Below are positions 1 to 8,689 of a stretch of DNA of 64,000 bases, piece by piece (position 1 is the stretch's first letter; each line of letters opens with the position of its first letter). The stretch is from positions 87,124 through 151,123 of the forward strand of contig JASAND010028244.1 of NCBI GenBank assembly GCA_030248195.1, read 5' to 3'. Below the pieces are notes generated by a model that did no database searches, was not told the DNA's origin, and saw nothing but the letters and a program-made list of their open reading frames with translations. Source of the stretch: Trissonchulus latispiculum. Lineage: Eukaryota; Nematoda; Enoplea; Enoplida; Ironidae. A program made the translations under genes and the position numbers.

Positions 1-723
1 GATGTGGAGAAGCACGAGGACGTCTTCTTTGTTGATGGGAAAAAGGCTGGAAAGATGGCTAACGACCCTCGATTTCGAAAGAAGGAAGAAATTGCGGAAG
101 GGATATACGAAGTTGTCATGAAGAAGAAGGGAGTTACATATAAACTCCCTATTCTCGTGGCATTCTTTGTATACTCCTACGCCAAACTGAAAATGTTGGA
201 AATGTACGACTTTTTATACTCGACTCTCAAAGACGATTTTCAAATGATACAGATGGATACAGATTCTCTTTATTTCGCCATCAACGAAGAGTCCATTGAA
301 GCCGTACTGAACCGAAACAAGTATGAGCGAGGAGCCCCCGTGTTTTCGCTGATCTATGAAGAAGAAAAGGACAAGTATCTAGCGCTGACGGAGCACGATC
401 AGAGAACACCAGGATTGTTTAAGAAGGAATGGGAGGGTGATGGTATGATCGCCCTGTGTAGCAAGACCTACTTTGGATGGAAGGAAGATGGCCAGGCAGA
501 AAAGCGCTCAACCAATGGCCTATCTAAGAAAAACGAGGTCACCAAGGAGATGTTTCTGGATATTCTCCAGAACAAAGTAAAGAAAGGTGGCACCAACAGA
601 GGGTTCATTGTTAAAAACAATGAACTCTACAGATATGAACAGTTTAGAGACAGTCTTACCTGTTTTTACCCTAAGCGTATTGTACAGGACGATCTTGTAT
701 CAACTGAGCCATTAGACATTTAG
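1..723 (+). CDS. Polinton protein-primed DNA polymerase B, C-terminal part (5' cut by window edge)
   Basis: The frame is open from base 1 and ends at TAG 721-723, giving about 240 C-terminal residues of a family B DNA polymerase of the protein-primed type that Polintons/Mavericks use to copy themselves. Motif C is visible as MDTDSLYF near residue 84. Before it comes a helical segment (LPILVAFFVYSYAKLKML) typical of the palm of these enzymes, and after it the conserved run GLFKKEWEGD...SKTYFGW. The exonuclease domain and motifs A and B lie left of the window. It is unrelated in detail to the PolB in the 23-34 kb palindrome. It heads a co-directional block with integrase and capsid genes, which supports the Polinton assignment. 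Confidence 0.9.
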   Translation, partial: DVEKHEDVFFVDGKKAGKMANDPRFRKKEEIAEGIYEVVMKKKGVTYKLPILVAFFVYSYAKLKMLEMYDFLYSTLKDDFQMIQMDTDSLYFAINEESIEAVLNRNKYERGAPVFSLIYEEEKDKYLALTEHDQRTPGLFKKEWEGDGMIALCSKTYFGWKEDGQAEKRSTNGLSKKNEVTKEMFLDILQNKVKKGGTNRGFIVKNNELYRYEQFRDSLTCFYPKRIVQDDLVSTEPLDI

Positions 724-1047
724 GAACTGAGAATTTGTAACATAGCATTACGAATTGTCAGTTGTTTGTAGTGGAGAACAAAGAATTAGTAGCTGTTTGT
801 GTTATGAATTCTTTGTTTGTATGGTGATGGTTGTTTTGGAATGGTGTGGATACAGTAAAATTTTTTAAAGCAGGGTTCGTGTTGGGCACAACAAAATATG
901 TGTTGTCTAATCTTGCAAGCGTGTATAATCGCTGAAATACTGACTGCTAACTGAACTGACTGATTACTAACGTTTTATTTTAGAGTATTCTTAGAGTATG
1001 ACAGGTTGTACGTGTATTTGTTTTATACAGTTCTAGATTTTAGTATT
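724..1047 (+). promoter_or_regulatory. Intergenic stretch with a 10-bp stem hairpin after PolB
   Basis: I see no gene here. An inverted repeat ACAAAGAATT (778-787) / AATTCTTTGT (807-816) with a 19-nt loop lies about 55 bases after the PolB stop and could be a 3'-end or regulatory structure. Its role is inference only. Confidence 0.3.
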
Positions 1048-1642
1048 ATGGAACCTGCAGCAAAGATGATGTGTCGCACCAATTTTAAGGCGATTGCTGA
1101 TGCAATGATTACCGACTACGATGGACACCATCCACGTACCATAATGAAGAACAATTTTAAACCAGCGTCGGAGGAGGAAGATGAATGGGAGTTTCGTAAA
1201 CCGATCCTTGAATATCTGAATGACGTCTACGTGAAATACTGGCGCCCTCGAGTGTGGCAAAACGGCAAAGTGCACCACGGGGAGCTTGAAAATTTCATCA
1301 ACAAATTTGGCCTTGGAACTTGCGACGGTTGCTTGGAAGATCAGCCGAATCAGCTCGCTCACCTTTGTATATATAGCGAAACGTTTGTCACGATGGAAGC
1401 CTTTAAGTTTATGGGCGTGCCCATGTCTGAATGGAAAACCTATCGAGAATCCCAGAATCGTTATCTCGCCTCTTAGTCCCGAACCAGATCCAACGTCGGA
1501 CGAAGAGCCCACACCCGTCGACGCCGAAATCGTTAAGTCCCCGGAGCAGGGGAGAGTGTCGTACGACGAGCCGCCACCCCTGCGGCGTATGGATGCCGTA
1601 ATTATATCTCCCAAAAAGATTAAACGTCGTGCCAGTATATGA
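1048..1642 (+). pseudogene. Unknown Polinton ORF, frameshifted near its 3' end
   Basis: The first segment starts at ATG 1048 and stops at 1476 (142 residues). It contains a C-x2-C ... H-x-C pattern (CDGC about residue 91, HLC about residue 104) that could bind zinc. A second frame (open to TGA 1640-1642) overlaps it and gives an acidic, proline-rich tail followed by a basic cluster (PKKIKRR) like a nuclear localisation signal. The composition suggests one gene broken by a single-base shift around 1440-1470. I do not recognise the family. Position between PolB and integrase marks it as part of the element. Confidence 0.5.
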
Positions 1643-1776
1643 CTCATCGTTTGTAATATATAGACAATGTATTTAGTCTTAGATATTAAACAATTTTTGT
1701 GTCAGCATACTTTGAACAGTTAATGTAGTGACTGTAACAATACTACGCATTTTTGATAGTGATTTGTGAACTCATT

Positions 1777-2838
1777 ATGAACAAAACATTAAACGAAATT
1801 TACTACAGCCCAGCTCTAGTTGGAAGCTTAGGTGGAGTTAATCAGGCTAAGCAAAGGAAATTGGACATTTCTCGAGATGAATTGCAAGACTGGTTAGAGG
1901 CACAAGACGCCTATACCCTACACAAACCGACTAGACGGCGGTTTCCCAGAAACCGTTACGAAATGTCTGGTATTGATGACTTATGGCAAGCTGACTTAGC
2001 TGACATGACATCGCTAAGTCGGTGGAATGACGGAATAAGGTATTTGCTAGTAGTAATAGACGGCTTCTCTAAATTCGCCTGGGTGCAGCCGTTAAAAAAC
2101 AAAACGGCAGAGTCAACAAAAAGTGCATTTTTGTCAGTTTTGGAACAGTCAAAACCTAGAAAACCGTCCAATCTAAATACTGACTGCGGTACCGAGTTTA
2201 ATAATGAAAAAGTGAAAGATGTAATGAAATCTAAAGACATAAATTTTTATGTAAGTCGTAACCCACAGACAAAAGCTGCAATGGCCGAAAGGTTTATTAG
2301 AACTTTAAAGTCTCGATTGTATAGATATTTGACACACAAAAACACTTGGCGCTACATTGATGTGCTGCAAGATGTCGTTCACTCTTATAACGGAACCAAA
2401 CACCGCAGTATAAAAATGGCACCTTCTGAAGTTAACGAGTCAAACCTTAAGCAAGTTAAAAAGAACTTGTACCCTCAACGAAAATTCAAACTACCAATCA
2501 AATTCAAATTTAAAGTAGGTGACACCGTAAGAATTCAGAAAGACAAAAATGTGTTTGCTAAAGGTTATACCCCAAATTGGACAGAAGAAATTTTTACTAT
2601 AGTTGAAGCTTTGCCTCGTCGTTATCCTGTATACAGATTGCAGGACAGTTCAAATCAAACTATCGTAGGTTACGAAGCTGAACTACAGAAGGTGCACAAA
2701 GCTGACACTTATAAGATTGAACGCATCTTGAAACGGCGTCAAGTACGCGGAGACATACAATACTTAGTAAAGTGGCTTGGATACCCAGCTTCGGCTAATA
2801 GCTGGGTATCTGAAGCAGATGTTGTGCAATTACAGTAA
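1777..2838 (+). CDS. Polinton retroviral-like integrase with C-terminal chromodomain
   Basis: This 353-residue DDE integrase would insert the element into host chromatin. I chose ATG 1777 over an upstream in-frame TTG. The N-terminal part (YYSPALVGSLGG, then LHKPTRRRFPR) is the typical Polinton integrase leader. The RNase H-like core shows the catalytic triad as D73 (WQADLAD), D136 (TDCGTEF) and E171 (MAERF), with D-to-E spacing of 35. The last ~48 residues (YKIERILKRR...YLVKWLGYP...NSWV) form a chromodomain, which in this family is thought to bind methylated histone tails and guide target choice. The frame is intact and all key residues are present. Confidence 0.95.
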   Translation: MNKTLNEIYYSPALVGSLGGVNQAKQRKLDISRDELQDWLEAQDAYTLHKPTRRRFPRNRYEMSGIDDLWQADLADMTSLSRWNDGIRYLLVVIDGFSKFAWVQPLKNKTAESTKSAFLSVLEQSKPRKPSNLNTDCGTEFNNEKVKDVMKSKDINFYVSRNPQTKAAMAERFIRTLKSRLYRYLTHKNTWRYIDVLQDVVHSYNGTKHRSIKMAPSEVNESNLKQVKKNLYPQRKFKLPIKFKFKVGDTVRIQKDKNVFAKGYTPNWTEEIFTIVEALPRRYPVYRLQDSSNQTIVGYEAELQKVHKADTYKIERILKRRQVRGDIQYLVKWLGYPASANSWVSEADVVQLQ

Positions 2839-2923
2839 TTATGTATGAGTCATCACTTTAAACTAAAACACGAAGTGGTACGAACTAGTATTTCAAATTT
2901 CTCTGTTGGTAGACGGTTGCGCA

Positions 2924-3514
2924 ATGATTTTGTACGCTTACTCTAACGTAAAAAGTCATGACTGGTACATTACTAACATGCAATGTACGATAAATTTTAA
3001 TCATAAGCTTGATTTGAACTTAATTCACAACACTTATTCGTCTATAACCTCATACATACCTGAACGCTTTCGGGGTTTACAATTAAAGTATGAAATTAGT
3101 GGGAGGCACATTACATTTCTACTTTTTCAAAATGGGAAAGCTACAGTTGTGGGAGCTCAACGACTTTCTCAGTTTGACAGTGCAATAAAGTATTGCACTG
3201 TCTTGTTGAGACGGTTGGGTTACCCATTAATTGTACTAAAGTTTAACTTGCACAATGTGGTTGCGTGTTGTAGAATGTACCAAAGCATTGACTTGGAGAT
3301 ACTGTCACGACACGTTGGTAATTCTTACACGTATTATTCGATGACTCAAAGAGGTCGCATTTGTGTTCGTCTAACTGCGAACATTAGTGCCATGATTTTT
3401 CACACAGGCACAGCAATAGTTACTGGTGCAAAGTCAGTACAGGAAATGGCCAGAACTGTCGGAACTGTGTTTACATTAATAAAAGACGCGATTGTTAATG
3501 TAAACTGGACAGCC
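2924..3514 (+). CDS. TATA-binding-protein (TBP)-like protein encoded by the Polinton, reading in frame into the penton
   Basis: From ATG 2924, residues ~5-190 show the two pseudo-symmetric repeats of the TBP saddle. Repeat 1 has ITNMQCTINFNHKLDL, ERFRGLQLKY, LLFQNGKATVVGAQ and RRLGYPLIVLKF, and it is joined by NLHNVVACC to repeat 2, which has VRLTANISAMIFHTGTAIVTGAK. By eye these align without large gaps to eukaryotic TBP. Three of the four DNA-intercalating phenylalanine positions are kept (ERF, LLF, MIF); the fourth looks replaced. The frame has no stop before ATG 3515, where the penton begins in the same frame and in good Kozak context, so this is either a TBP-penton fusion or two genes whose separating stop was lost. 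Likely role is recruiting polymerase II to element promoters (inference). Confidence 0.8.
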
Positions 3515-4134
3515 ATGGCTAGTTTTAACGTAAACCTTACTATTAATACGAACTACCCTTCGGTCACGCTACCGAAGACCTTACAGGTTAACGAATTTGA
3601 AGTTGGTGTCACTAAATGCACGGTGACAAAAACTTGGGAAAACGTCCCAGCTGGTCAGATTGTAATTGAAGGAGAGCCTAGTATACCCACACCTGGAGGA
3701 TACCAGGATAAGGAAGAGGATCTAGTGGAGAGTTTGAACACTCTAACAAGAGATAAAGGAGTTGTGTTCAAACTTTTACCGAGTAAACTGCTGGAAATTG
3801 CGGCAACTAAGGCTGTCACAATTTCTAAGCCCCTAAGTGACGTACTGAGAATCGAAAATGGTGTTGGCACTAAACCAATTAACTTGGACTATATGCGTCA
3901 AGTGCTATATGTGATGGGTAGTTTTGTTAAGCCCCAAATTTTTAATGACACGACTTTGCCATTGTTGCATACATTTATGCCAGGGCTCGTTCGGAAGCCA
4001 CTACGTTTGTGCCATTGTTGGAGACTGAGTTGAGTGTACTGCGTTTTCGATTTCTTGATGTTTGTTTGCAGCCTGCAAAGTTTCACGGAGGGGTTGTGGT
4101 GCTACAACTTCACTTTCGGAAAATTAATAAATAG
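3515..4134 (+). pseudogene. Polinton minor capsid (penton) protein, one frameshift near 4005
   Basis: It starts at ATG 3515 and has the typical penton opening: a leader strand, then VNEFEVGVTKCTVTKTWENV, matching the Polinton pattern of an edge strand plus a W-x-N-V motif. It continues with GGYQDKEEDLVESLN and AATKAVTISKPLSDVLRI, the hallmark middle of this single-jelly-roll family. The annotated frame stops at 4033 with an unrelated tail. A neighbouring frame carries the expected C-terminal strand ending in VVVLQLHFRK before TAG 4132-4134. One small indel around 4000-4010 therefore separates two good pieces. The protein would sit at the icosahedral vertices. Confidence 0.8.
4124..4131 (+). 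promoter_or_regulatory. TTAATAAA motif upstream of the core-protein gene
   Basis: This is one of five TTAATAAA or TTAATATAAA motifs placed 40-66 bases before Polinton start codons (others 5745, 10467, 10809, 11242). It overlaps the penton stop. It could be a promoter box, a poly(A) signal for the gene before, or both. Confidence 0.4.
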
Positions 4135-4189
4135 GAGTATAGGAACACTATATTTACAGAAATACCAAAAGAGATTAGTTTAAGCATAA

Positions 4190-4363
4190 ATGGCATTTCG
4201 TAAGCGAACTGTACTATTTCCCAGTAGTACTGGGGGACCAAAAAGACGTAGAAGAAGAAAGGTCAAAACCTTAACCAAAGTTAATAAAAGGAAACGCAGA
4301 CGTACAACGACCAAAAAGCGTCCTACAAGAAAACAGCGCCGTACAACAAAACGTAGACGATGA
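4190..4363 (+). CDS. Small arginine/lysine-rich virion core protein
   Basis: This 57-residue ORF is nearly all basic after residue 15 (runs of KRRRRRK, KRKRRR, KQRRTTKRRR), with an N-terminal MAFRKRTVLFPSS. Such composition and its place between penton and hexon genes fit the protamine-like DNA-condensing core proteins of adenoviruses and adintoviruses. Its stop overlaps the major capsid start (ATGA at 4360-4363), so the two are probably made from one message by coupled or leaky translation. Confidence 0.75.
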   Translation: MAFRKRTVLFPSSTGGPKRRRRRKVKTLTKVNKRKRRRTTTKKRPTRKQRRTTKRRR

Positions 4364-5742
4364 GTAAAAAGTCAAACTTTAATAGGGCGTGCAGTGTAGA
4401 GTCATTAGACTACACCTCGCTGCCCGATGTGCAACAAGCTGTAGAAAGTTCTCAAATGTTGGAGATACCGTGCTATACAAGTTTACCTAGAGATGACCTA
4501 ACAAGTTTAGATTTTCGTTTAGATAAAACAGATGCGTACATTAATCTTGATCAAACCTTTTTCTATGTAAGGCTGCAGGTACTCAAAGATGATGGTACGG
4601 AATTGGGCGACGAAAATTTTGTATCAGTTATAAATTTGCTAGACTACGCGCTCTTTTCTAATTGCGAAATTTATGTTGGCGACCAAAGAATAACGACAGA
4701 CCAAGTTATTTACCCTTGGCTTTGCTACTTGCGCTATCTGCTTCTCCTACCGAAAGATGCTTTCGTTCTTAAACTAGTCAACTGGTTAAAGGACCCAGCC
4801 GGGCATTTAAACGAACACTTTCTCCCCATACCGAAACCAAAACCAAAGTCGACAGCGGAGGCAACCACCGAATCAACAGAAACCGAAGAAGTCGAAAATA
4901 AACGTTGGATTTTGAACGAAGCTATGGAAGCTAGACGAAAGCTTATTGAAAAATCTAGGAAATTAGAACTACTCTTCCCCCTAATGAGTGACATAAAGCC
5001 GTTTGGTAGATTAATCCCAAGTCAAACCGAAGTAACCATTAGATTACTTCGTTCTCCAACATCTTTTGCCCTCTTTGACCAAATTGAAAAACTCTCTTAC
5101 AAAATACGAATATTAGACGCTAAACTCTATGTCCCGAGAATAAAGTTGACTCAACACGCAATCACAGCGTACGATAAACTACTAAACAGTAAAGGTTTCT
5201 ACTACCCTACTACAAGATATATTGGTAAAGCAAGAGCGTTGGCACAACACGACCAGAATGCCGAGTGGACCGTTTTCACTGGGGCATTGCCACAAAGAAT
5301 CTTTCTATTTATGATAAACAATAGTGCTTTCAACGCACAAATCTATAGTAACCCTTTTTGTTTCAAACTTTACCACATTGGGTCTATTAGTGTCTATGTA
5401 AACGACCAAAGTTTACCCCAAGCAGCTAGTTTAACCTACGACCAGGACACATTTGATAGGTTACGAATGTACATGAATGCACTATTAGGAGTCACAGGCG
5501 AGAATCCAAAACTGGATTTAACTGTGGACGATTTTGAAGGTGGTTATGGAGTATTTGCAATAGATTGTTCAAAAGATCAAACTGTCTTTTGTGACTATAA
5601 TAACCCAGTACAACAAGGAAACCTAAGAATTAAATTAGACTTTAAGAAACCATTATACACATCGGTTTCACTAATAGTAATAGGTGAGTTTGATGCAACG
5701 TTGCATATAGACAGCTCACGCAACCCAACTTGGACGGAATAA
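4360..5742 (+). CDS. Polinton major capsid protein (double jelly roll)
   Basis: This intact 460-residue frame matches the Polinton hexon-type capsid layout. There is an N-terminal leader; the first jelly roll has INLDQTFFYVRLQVLKDDG and VSVINLLDYALFSNCEIYVGDQ; a charged loop rich in E/T/K/P follows (residues ~155-200). The second jelly roll has IRILDAKLYVPRIKL, PNPFCF-like SNPFCFKLYHIGSISVYVNDQ, FEGGYGVFAIDC and a final GNLRIKLDFKKPL...VIGEFDATLHID. It is shorter than many Polinton capsids (often 500-700 residues) but carries both folds. It would build the icosahedral shell. It overlaps the core-protein stop by ATGA. Confidence 0.92.
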   Translation: MSKKSNFNRACSVESLDYTSLPDVQQAVESSQMLEIPCYTSLPRDDLTSLDFRLDKTDAYINLDQTFFYVRLQVLKDDGTELGDENFVSVINLLDYALFSNCEIYVGDQRITTDQVIYPWLCYLRYLLLLPKDAFVLKLVNWLKDPAGHLNEHFLPIPKPKPKSTAEATTESTETEEVENKRWILNEAMEARRKLIEKSRKLELLFPLMSDIKPFGRLIPSQTEVTIRLLRSPTSFALFDQIEKLSYKIRILDAKLYVPRIKLTQHAITAYDKLLNSKGFYYPTTRYIGKARALAQHDQNAEWTVFTGALPQRIFLFMINNSAFNAQIYSNPFCFKLYHIGSISVYVNDQSLPQAASLTYDQDTFDRLRMYMNALLGVTGENPKLDLTVDDFEGGYGVFAIDCSKDQTVFCDYNNPVQQGNLRIKLDFKKPLYTSVSLIVIGEFDATLHIDSSRNPTWTE

Positions 5743-5744
5743 AG

Positions 5745-5752
5745 TTAATAAA
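5745..5752 (+). promoter_or_regulatory. TTAATAAA motif upstream of the ATPase gene
   Basis: Starts 3 bases after the capsid stop and 61 bases before ATPase ATG 5806. It has the same sequence and spacing class as the other four motifs in the element. Confidence 0.4.
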
Positions 5753-5805
5753 GAAAGATTAGGAGATTGAAAAAAGAACGCAGACAATTTCGTACAATAC
5801 AACAA

Positions 5806-6446
5806 ATGGCACTACAACAACCGTATACAATGGTCGTCTCTGGTGTCACTGGGAGCGGAAAGACTGTGTTTGTGAGCAATCTGCTCAAACACCAGGCTGA
5901 ACTACACAACAAACCTTTTGACAAAATTCGGTATTTATACTCGATGTTTCAGGACTTGTATAAAGACTTACTTCGTAGCATACAAATATTGAAATGGTTC
6001 AAGGAATCCCTTCTGATCTTGTAGACACTGTCACAAATGAAGGAGGAGATACTTTAATCATTCTTGATGACTTGATGTTTGAACTCGAAAACGATAAACG
6101 AGTGCCCGCACTTTTCACAAAGTGTAGACACGCAAACTGTTCTTTAATTTTGATTTTGCAAAATTTTTATCACGACTCAAAATATTTAAGAACAATCACG
6201 AGAAACGCTCACTACATCGTTCTCTTCCCTAATCCCAGAGACGCCCAGATCATTAGTCGCTTAGGCCAACAAATTTTCCCCCACAAACCAAAGTTTTTGC
6301 CGGATGCATTTGCTCAAGCTACATCGAAGCCGTTCGGTTACTTGATGCTAGACTTGAAGCCTACTACTGACCCTAGATTTCGAGTTAAAGAGGGAATACT
6401 TCCCGGAGAACAAGAATATTTGTACTTACCTAAAGGTAATAAGTAG
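5806..6446 (+). pseudogene. FtsK/HerA-type genome-packaging ATPase, one frameshift near 5980
   Basis: ATG 5806 begins MALQQPYTMVVSGVTGSGKT, which contains a clear Walker A (GVTGSGKT). After the shift, the second frame holds Walker B (TLIILDDLM), the arginine-bearing CRHANCSLILILQNFYHDSKYLRTI motif typical of this family, and VLFPNPRDAQI. Together these cover the A32-like packaging ATPase that pumps DNA into capsids. The first frame stops at 6022-6024 and the second is open from before 5994 to 6446; the shift lies about 5975-5990 and is not in a long homopolymer. An upstream TTG at 5767 is in frame, but ATG 5806 fits the family better. Confidence 0.88.
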
Positions 6447-6494
6447 CCATAGACGGTGAAATATCAACTGAACTACGTATCAACCATTAAAAAC

Positions 6495-6809
6495 ATGTCT
6501 GCTAATGTAAAGAATAATATTCACGCTCTGAGAGTGCTTGCTGAAGCACACCCTAAGGTCATATCAATAATGCTGTGCTGCTCTAAGAAAAGCTTAATAA
6601 AAGCAATATCTGAAGTTGCTGCTAATATGACAAGCAATAGAATACCGTTAACACCCCAACAGCAGCGCACATATAAGCACTCAAATTTCTCGAGTCTTTT
6701 GCTTCGTAATGGCTCAACGAATGGTAGTAATACCCGAAACAGTATATCAAAAGCTACTTACGTCTTCATCGGGACCATCTTTGTCAAATACTTCGACAAC
6801 GCAATATGA
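6495..6809 (+). CDS. Polinton-conserved small ORF (LRVLAEAHPK family)
   Basis: From ATG 6495, residues ~5-65 follow a pattern common in Polintons: an NNIHALRVLAEAHPKVISIML segment, a helix with an ISEVAANMTSNRIPLTPQQQ motif, then a basic helix. Its function is unknown. It is directly downstream of the ATPase, which is its usual place. The last ~35 residues overlap the start of the next gene and look unlike the family, so the 3' end may be displaced by a frameshift after about 6690. Confidence 0.55.
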   Translation: MSANVKNNIHALRVLAEAHPKVISIMLCCSKKSLIKAISEVAANMTSNRIPLTPQQQRTYKHSNFSSLLLRNGSTNGSNTRNSISKATYVFIGTIFVKYFDNAI

Positions 6810-7129
6810 AATTGTTGGTGATAACACCTCTAATTCTTTACAGGAAATGGCTGATCTGTTGCCGAAACAATACCGAACATAACATGGAATAACTGGACTC
6901 TTCTCAAAGAATTTTATACCCTCCCACTAACGAAAAAGGATGTCACCTTTTAGACTTGGTAAAGTATTTTGCAACCCCAAACCACATTAAACAGTTGAGA
7001 CCATTAGATGTTCCAAAATTTTTAAAACTTCTAAAAGAGCTTGGAGTAGCTAAAGCAGCTATTGCCCGAACAGAAATTAGTAAAAAGCATAAAGATAGCG
7101 TTAAATCGTACTATGAATGGATACCATAA
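6709..7129 (+). pseudogene. Polinton-conserved ORF, broken by at least two frameshifts
   Basis: ATG 6709 begins MAQRMVVIPETVYQKLL, like the start of a protein seen in many Polintons, but stops at 6880-6882. Next, in another frame, comes an NITWNNWT piece, and then in the third frame a piece (PPTNEKGCHLLDLVKYF ... LDVPKFLKLLKELGV) ending at TAA 7127-7129. All three pieces occur in the expected family order, so one gene has been cut by two or more indels. Function is unknown; I infer a virion or morphogenesis role from position only. Confidence 0.6.
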
Positions 7130-7428
7130 GCATTGAAAGTGCAACAGTTGAAACTACAAAGTGCCAACGTGTAACCATAAGTCACTTTAAGCTACGCGCA
7201 CTCACAAACTATTTCGGAACTAAAGCAATTGTCGACTTTTTGAATTCGCTCATTCAAAAGACGGACGTTTCTAAAGATAAAGGAGTTTTAATTTTTGAGG
7301 ACGAACGTTTTCACTTGTTTCAAACCGGGGTTTTAGATTTGAAAACAATTAATATATCATTGATTGCGAAAATCTTAGCTGGTGAACGTAATTTGTTTGT
7401 GACGTTTGTTCGCATTCAATGTACATAA
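7117..7428 (+). CDS. Unknown 103-residue Polinton ORF
   Basis: It starts with ATG overlapping the previous stop. The protein has an amphipathic first half (HFKLRALTNYFGTKAIVDFLNSL) and a mixed second half, with no signal peptide or membrane segment. I do not recognise it. It overlaps the next ORF by ten bases, as expected in a compact viral gene string. Confidence 0.5.
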   Translation: MDTISIESATVETTKCQRVTISHFKLRALTNYFGTKAIVDFLNSLIQKTDVSKDKGVLIFEDERFHLFQTGVLDLKTINISLIAKILAGERNLFVTFVRIQCT

Positions 7429-7940
7429 ACGTAACTTCGTACTGGGAGGAGCGGGGGAAGTTTGGTGTGCTTGTGTGTATTTTAAGTGGTATTTTATCTG
7501 TATTAGTTGTGTTATTTAAACAGGGACACACATGTGATTGCACAACCCCTGCGCCCCTAGAAATTGGCGGACAAATGTGTTTGTCAAACTTTACTAAACT
7601 TAATCCTGAGGAATATGATCCAGCATCTGGATACAGAATTGTGTGGGAAAACTTAGACTCGAAAAGATTGAGGGCTACAATTGGTTTCGACGTACCAAAA
7701 GCTGATACATTGTGGGGCGCAAGGGTTGTTTACTTCTTTCGTACGTTTGAACATGTATTGCGCAATGTACCTAAAGATGGCCCCCTTCATTTAATATTGA
7801 TTGTGCATGACGTATCCAAACTGTTTTATGTTGATTCATGCTTAAGTGGTGCAATAGTTGTTGCAAAGCTTAGTGAGTTTGATTTGGAATTAGTGTTGGA
7901 GCATGGATATGTGCAAATGCAGATATATTATATGCAGTGA
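7419..7940 (+). CDS. Single-pass membrane protein of unknown function
   Basis: A 173-residue ORF from ATG 7419. Residues ~14-33 (FGVLVCILSGILSVLVVLFK) form one strong transmembrane helix, preceded by a short N-terminus and followed by a Cys-containing linker (CDCTTPAP) and a ~130-residue soluble domain, so it could be a type II or signal-anchor virion protein. I cannot place the soluble domain. Penton and capsid genes upstream make an envelope or entry-associated role conceivable, but that is not shown by the sequence. Confidence 0.5.
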   Translation: MYINVTSYWEERGKFGVLVCILSGILSVLVVLFKQGHTCDCTTPAPLEIGGQMCLSNFTKLNPEEYDPASGYRIVWENLDSKRLRATIGFDVPKADTLWGARVVYFFRTFEHVLRNVPKDGPLHLILIVHDVSKLFYVDSCLSGAIVVAKLSEFDLELVLEHGYVQMQIYYMQ

Positions 7941-8038
7941 CTCATTATGTAGGTCACTTTAAAACAGATGTTGTGAATTTCAAATTTGAACCTCATCATT
8001 CTGGTTAAAACTAGTTTACAGTCAAGTCGTGTTTTACA

Positions 8039-8574
8039 ATGTCGGAAGCAGCTAAAGTGAATAATACTGAAGCCTACGAAAGATGGATTCGCGGTCCTGA
8101 TGGTGATATCCTGTTGTTCTTTACCGGATACTCGATTTTCTCGAACTTTAACAGATGCCCATTCATAATTGATGGCATGCTTTGCCAAACGGTAGAGCAA
8201 TACTACCAAGCCCAGAAGGCTCGTTACTTTGGTGCTGATGATATTTACCGGGACATTGTTACTTGTTGGTCACCCAGTCGGTGCAAACAGTTGGGAAAGA
8301 ACATCCCTAATTTTAACCGTGATGTTTGGAGGTCAAGGCTCAGGACGTGATGATGGAGGCGCTTTTGGCGAAATTTACACAGAACGAAGCTGCTCGGAAG
8401 AAGCTATTGGATACCGGAAAGGCGATGATGGGAGAGGCTTCAAAGTACGATAAGTACTTTGGGATTGGAATGGCTCTAAATGATGATGGCGTGGAAGACA
8501 GAAGGAACTGGCCAGGAAGAAATGTGCATGGAGAAAACTTGATGAAGATACGAGAGAAGCTAACCCATAATTAA
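8039..8574 (+). pseudogene. NADAR/YbiA-like N-glycosidase domain protein, one frameshift near 8338
   Basis: From ATG 8039 the first frame has FFTGYSIFSNFNRCPFIIDG, TVEQYYQAQKARYF and CKQLGKNIPNFNRDVW, which are the conserved blocks of the NADAR domain, including the glutamate of the VEQ/EH motif. Past a one-base shift at ~8335-8342 the frame continues with VMMEALLAKFTQN, KLLDTGKAMMGEASKYDKYFGIG and a C-terminal helix. Together they give a full-length domain of about 175 residues. NADAR proteins cleave N-glycosidic bonds; members act on riboflavin intermediates or remove ADP-ribose from guanine. In a virus it could reverse host ADP-ribosylation (inference). Confidence 0.85.
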
Positions 8575-8592
8575 TGTTGTTTATGTGTACTG

Positions 8593-8600
8593 TATATAAA
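8593..8600 (+). promoter_or_regulatory. TATATAAA box before the exonuclease gene
   Basis: A TATATAAA sequence lies 19 bases after the NADAR stop and about 90 bases upstream of ATG 8690. Good match to a TATA box; no further proof. Confidence 0.35.
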
Positions 8601-8689
8601 AACTACTAACGATAAAAGACTGTAGCATAAAATGGAGTATTAATTGTGTGTGTCCCTGGTTGTGATGTAAATTGTTGTGCTGTAGTATA

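Noticed and set aside
1033..1647. 204-codon minus-strand frame over the unknown Polinton ORF
   Set aside because: Antisense to the ORF pieces with a better coding pattern and opposite to all neighbouring genes.
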